Shown: piece by piece, positions 6,452 through 8,119 of the stretch
Layout of the letters: every line of letters begins with the position of its first letter
Position numbering within the stretch: the stretch's first letter is position 1
Origin: Verrucomicrobiota bacterium
GTDB taxonomy: Bacteria; Verrucomicrobiota; Verrucomicrobiia; Verrucomicrobiales; DEV007
Length of the DNA: 8,119 bases
Direction: 5' to 3'
Assembly (NCBI GenBank): GCA_020629815.1
Contig: JAHDCN010000123.1
Location: 1 to 8,119 of the forward strand
Notes under the pieces: generated by a model
The model's database searches: none
Seen by the model: only the letters and a program-made list of their open reading frames with translations
What the model was told of the DNA's origin: nothing
Made by a program: the position numbers and the translations under genes

Positions 6452-6836
6452 GACTCCGTTTTTCGCTTTCGCGGATGCAGTGCAAACATTCTACAGCCTC
6501 ACGAACCAAACCCTGCCGCAGCATGTGGCCCCAATGGCCATCACTGAAACGATCGCCCCTGATACAGGCCGTCAGAAAGTGTCGGAGTTCCGCCAAGCCA
6601 AGCTCTTCCGTTTCACCCTGGGCGAGCAGTTTTCTGACTCGTGATGCTTCACTGATATCATAGCCAGTATCCGGCCACGGACTCGTGGCCAGGAGATTCC
6701 AAAGCTCTTCCGCTTTCCCAATATAATTCGCGTAGCCGGCGTCGCTCCATTCGATATCATCTTCCGGCGCTCGATTCTGCAACCATTCGCGAAACGAAAA
6801 GAGCTTCTCGAAATCCGAATTCGTGATCATGAACAT
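6441..6836 (-). CDS. DUF6508-like small protein of unknown function
   Basis: This 131-residue protein has no signal peptide or membrane segment, so it is probably cytoplasmic. The C-terminal half, LRHFLTACIRGDRFSDGHWGHMLRQGL (about 84-110), fits what I recall of DUF6508: a short helix, R-G-[ED]-R-F-x-DGH, then a helix with a small hydrophobic end. The N-terminal half (SDFEKLFSFREWLQ, then acidic PEDDIEW) is less diagnostic. No function is known to me for the family. The start is taken at the ATG at 6836; an in-frame ATG two codons on (6830) is equally possible, and neither has a clear Shine-Dalgarno sequence. Composition is normal for a soluble protein and a long frame is kept, so the gene itself is likely real. 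It is divergent from the YhaM-like gene, with 100 bp between them, and lies 119 bp upstream of the VCBS gene on the same strand. Confidence 0.65.
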   Translation of the reverse strand: MFMITNSDFEKLFSFREWLQNRAPEDDIEWSDAGYANYIGKAEELWNLLATSPWPDTGYDISEASRVRKLLAQGETEELGLAELRHFLTACIRGDRFSDGHWGHMLRQGLVREAVECLHCIRESEKRSQQG

Positions 6837-6936
6837 ATACTCTGTTTAGTTGGACGGGATTGCAAAGGGGATCATATTTTTCCTCCGCAAAGTCAGCTTT
6901 TCTTGCGCCATCCAAAGGGCAGTCCTAGGATGAGGG
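6837..6936. promoter_or_regulatory. Divergent promoter region between DUF6508-like and YhaM-like genes
   Basis: This 100-bp spacer must hold both promoters if each gene is independently transcribed. On the plus strand TTGGAC (6850-6855), a 17-bp gap and CATATT (6873-6878) form a weak candidate. On the minus strand TATGAT (6876-6871, 5 of 6 to the -10 consensus) overlaps it, with no good -35. Overlapping -10 elements would make the two genes compete for polymerase, but this is speculative. Confidence 0.3.
6927..6930 (+). promoter_or_regulatory. Ribosome binding site fixing the YhaM-like start
   Basis: AGGA lies 6 bases before the ATG at 6937. An in-frame TGA at 6931-6933, two codons before that ATG, excludes any longer N-terminus, so the start is well determined. 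Confidence 0.6.
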
Positions 6937-8119
6937 ATGTCCGATTTGGTTTCCATCCGCGAGCTGAAACAACAGGCTGCGCCGACTCACACGGCGTTGA
7001 CCTTGCGGGTGCAGTTGGAATCGCTGAAGCAAAAGACAACAAAGGCCGGCAAACCCTACTACGAGCTGAAATTTGCCGATGCCGAAGAGACCTTGATCCT
7101 GCGGGTTTGGAGTGAGACCGCTATGTTTCCGACCTGTGCCCAACTGCAGGAACGACAGTTTTATGAAATCGCCGGTGAATTCGGTCTCGGCGGAGACGGG
7201 CGAAATATCGATTCCCGTCAGTGGCAGGCGCAGGCTTTGCCGGAGGACCAGATTGCTGAAGTTCTCGCTGGTTCGAAAGAGCTGCAGGCGAAACAAGCAC
7301 AGGACTATGCCTTTATTGAAGAGGCGGTTGCGAATCTTGCCGACCCCCGTCTGCGCGCATTGAGCGAACGTTTCCTGGAAAAATGGGGCGAACGGTTTCA
7401 GCGGACCGCTGGAGCTCGCGACTACCACCACGCCCGCCGCGGTGGTCTGGTCGAACACGTTGCGCAGATGATGCGCAGCGCGATCAAAATTTGTGAGGCT
7501 TACGAAATTCTCAACCGGGATCTGCTGGTGACGGGGGTCTTGTTTCACGATGTCGGCAAGCTATGGGAAAATGTCTACGCGAAGAATGGATTTTCGATGG
7601 CGGTCACTGAGGTGAGTGAATTGATCAGCCATATCCCAATGGGCATGGAAATCGTCAATCAGCTCTGGAGGGATGTTCACGAGACTGGTGACAACGCGAG
7701 TGCCTGGCAAAACCTCGAACCAAACGGCAACAGCGTGCGCCTGCATTTGTTGCATCTTTTGGCGGCTCATCACGGTGAGCTTGCATTCGGTTCCCCAGTA
7801 GTGCCGAAAACCCCGGAGGCTCAGGCATTGCACTACATTGATAACCTGGATGCGAAAATGGAGATGTTCGAGCGGGGCTATCTGGTCGCCGGGGAGGCGG
7901 GGAAAAATGTTTATGACAGGGTGAGGCCTCTGCCCGGCCGACTGGTTAAACCACTGGCCGCTTTCTCCGGAGATGATCTGGATGAGCCGGTTGCTGAAAC
8001 ACCGGTCGCTGATATCGACCCCGCCGAACCGCTGCAGGAAGAGCCTGCTGCTTCCATCGAGGCGGATGAAGTTCAGTTTATCGCCGAAGAACCAATGGCC
8101 GAAGAAGTTGCCAACACTG
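6937..8119 (+). CDS. YhaM-like 3'-5' exoribonuclease (OB fold plus HD domain), 3' end outside window
   Basis: The frame is open from the ATG at 6937 to the window end, 394 codons visible. An N-terminal OB-type nucleic-acid-binding fold spans about 18-100, with LRVQLESLKQKTTKAGKPYY and LRVWSE as in YhaM. A metal-dependent HD phosphohydrolase domain spans about 160-315. Its conserved residues are visible: HH at 164-165, GGLVEH at 169-174, the HD pair in LFHDVGKLWE at 204-205, SHIPMG at 231-236, AAHHGELAFGSP at 276-287 and HYIDNLDAKM at 299-308. By homology it should trim single-stranded RNA or DNA from the 3' end with metal ions, in the cytoplasm. Bacillus YhaM is about 314 residues. This protein continues from about 341 into an acidic Glu/Ala/Pro-rich tail (DDLDEPVAETPVADIDPAEP) that is still open at base 8119. 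Family membership is secure; the exact substrate is inferred. No gene symbol is assigned because orthology to yhaM cannot be tested here. Confidence 0.9.
   Translation, partial: MSDLVSIRELKQQAAPTHTALTLRVQLESLKQKTTKAGKPYYELKFADAEETLILRVWSETAMFPTCAQLQERQFYEIAGEFGLGGDGRNIDSRQWQAQALPEDQIAEVLAGSKELQAKQAQDYAFIEEAVANLADPRLRALSERFLEKWGERFQRTAGARDYHHARRGGLVEHVAQMMRSAIKICEAYEILNRDLLVTGVLFHDVGKLWENVYAKNGFSMAVTEVSELISHIPMGMEIVNQLWRDVHETGDNASAWQNLEPNGNSVRLHLLHLLAAHHGELAFGSPVVPKTPEAQALHYIDNLDAKMEMFERGYLVAGEAGKNVYDRVRPLPGRLVKPLAAFSGDDLDEPVAETPVADIDPAEPLQEEPAASIEADEVQFIAEEPMAEEVANT

Noticed and set aside
6421..6463. Intrinsic terminator acting on the plus strand, using TTTTT at 6459-6463
   Set aside because: No plus-strand gene lies upstream, the T-run is 7 bases from the stem, and the stem has an A-C mismatch in that orientation.
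6925..7548. 207-codon minus-strand frame opposite the YhaM-like gene
   Set aside because: The plus frame here carries the OB fold and the complete first part of the HD domain; the minus frame shows no family features.
1..8119. Mobile element, CRISPR array, defence system or prophage
   Set aside because: No transposase, integrase, spaced direct repeats, nuclease-methylase pair or phage gene is visible. The HD protein matches YhaM, not a Cas3-type nuclease.

Overview
The window looks like a chromosomal segment of a Verrucomicrobiota (PVC superphylum) bacterium. Four things support this: a DUF1501 protein, a planctomycete-type cytochrome c (PSCyt1-like) with a CxxCH haem site, a 1226-residue secreted VCBS/FG-GAP protein with ASPIC/UnbV modules, and a YhaM-like OB-HD protein, all in moderate-GC DNA. 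The phylum call is inference from gene content. There are no RNA genes, insertion sequences, phage genes, CRISPR arrays or integrase genes.

Layout. The 3' part of a DUF1501 gene (1-597, +) meets a small exported cytochrome c gene (594-1079, -) tail to tail, and both use one CTAG for their stop codons. A 258-bp divergent spacer (1080-1337) holds two perfect palindromes and a plausible promoter. It leads into a secreted 438-aa protein with two copies of an NTF2/SnoaL-like domain (1338-2654, +). That gene ends 14 bp inside the end of the convergent VCBS gene (2641-6321, -). Upstream of the VCBS gene on the same strand is a 131-aa DUF6508-like gene (6441-6836, -). Its stop codon lies inside a strong 31-bp inverted repeat. 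A 100-bp divergent spacer then leads into the YhaM-like gene (6937 to beyond the window end, +).

How the genes relate. DUF1501 and PSCyt1 proteins commonly occur together in the surface and periplasmic systems of Planctomycetota and Verrucomicrobiota. The cytochrome, the duplicated NTF2-like protein and the VCBS protein all carry export signals, so 594-6321 is mainly envelope or secreted functions. From 6441 onward the genes appear cytoplasmic (a DUF of unknown role, then RNA processing) and probably have nothing to do with the first block. I see no defence, mobile or biosynthetic system. The more unusual points are the two-halved VCBS protein (seven calcium motifs plus an ASPIC module, twice), the hairpin at the end of the DUF6508 gene, the domain duplication in the 438-aa protein and the acidic C-terminal tail of the YhaM homologue.
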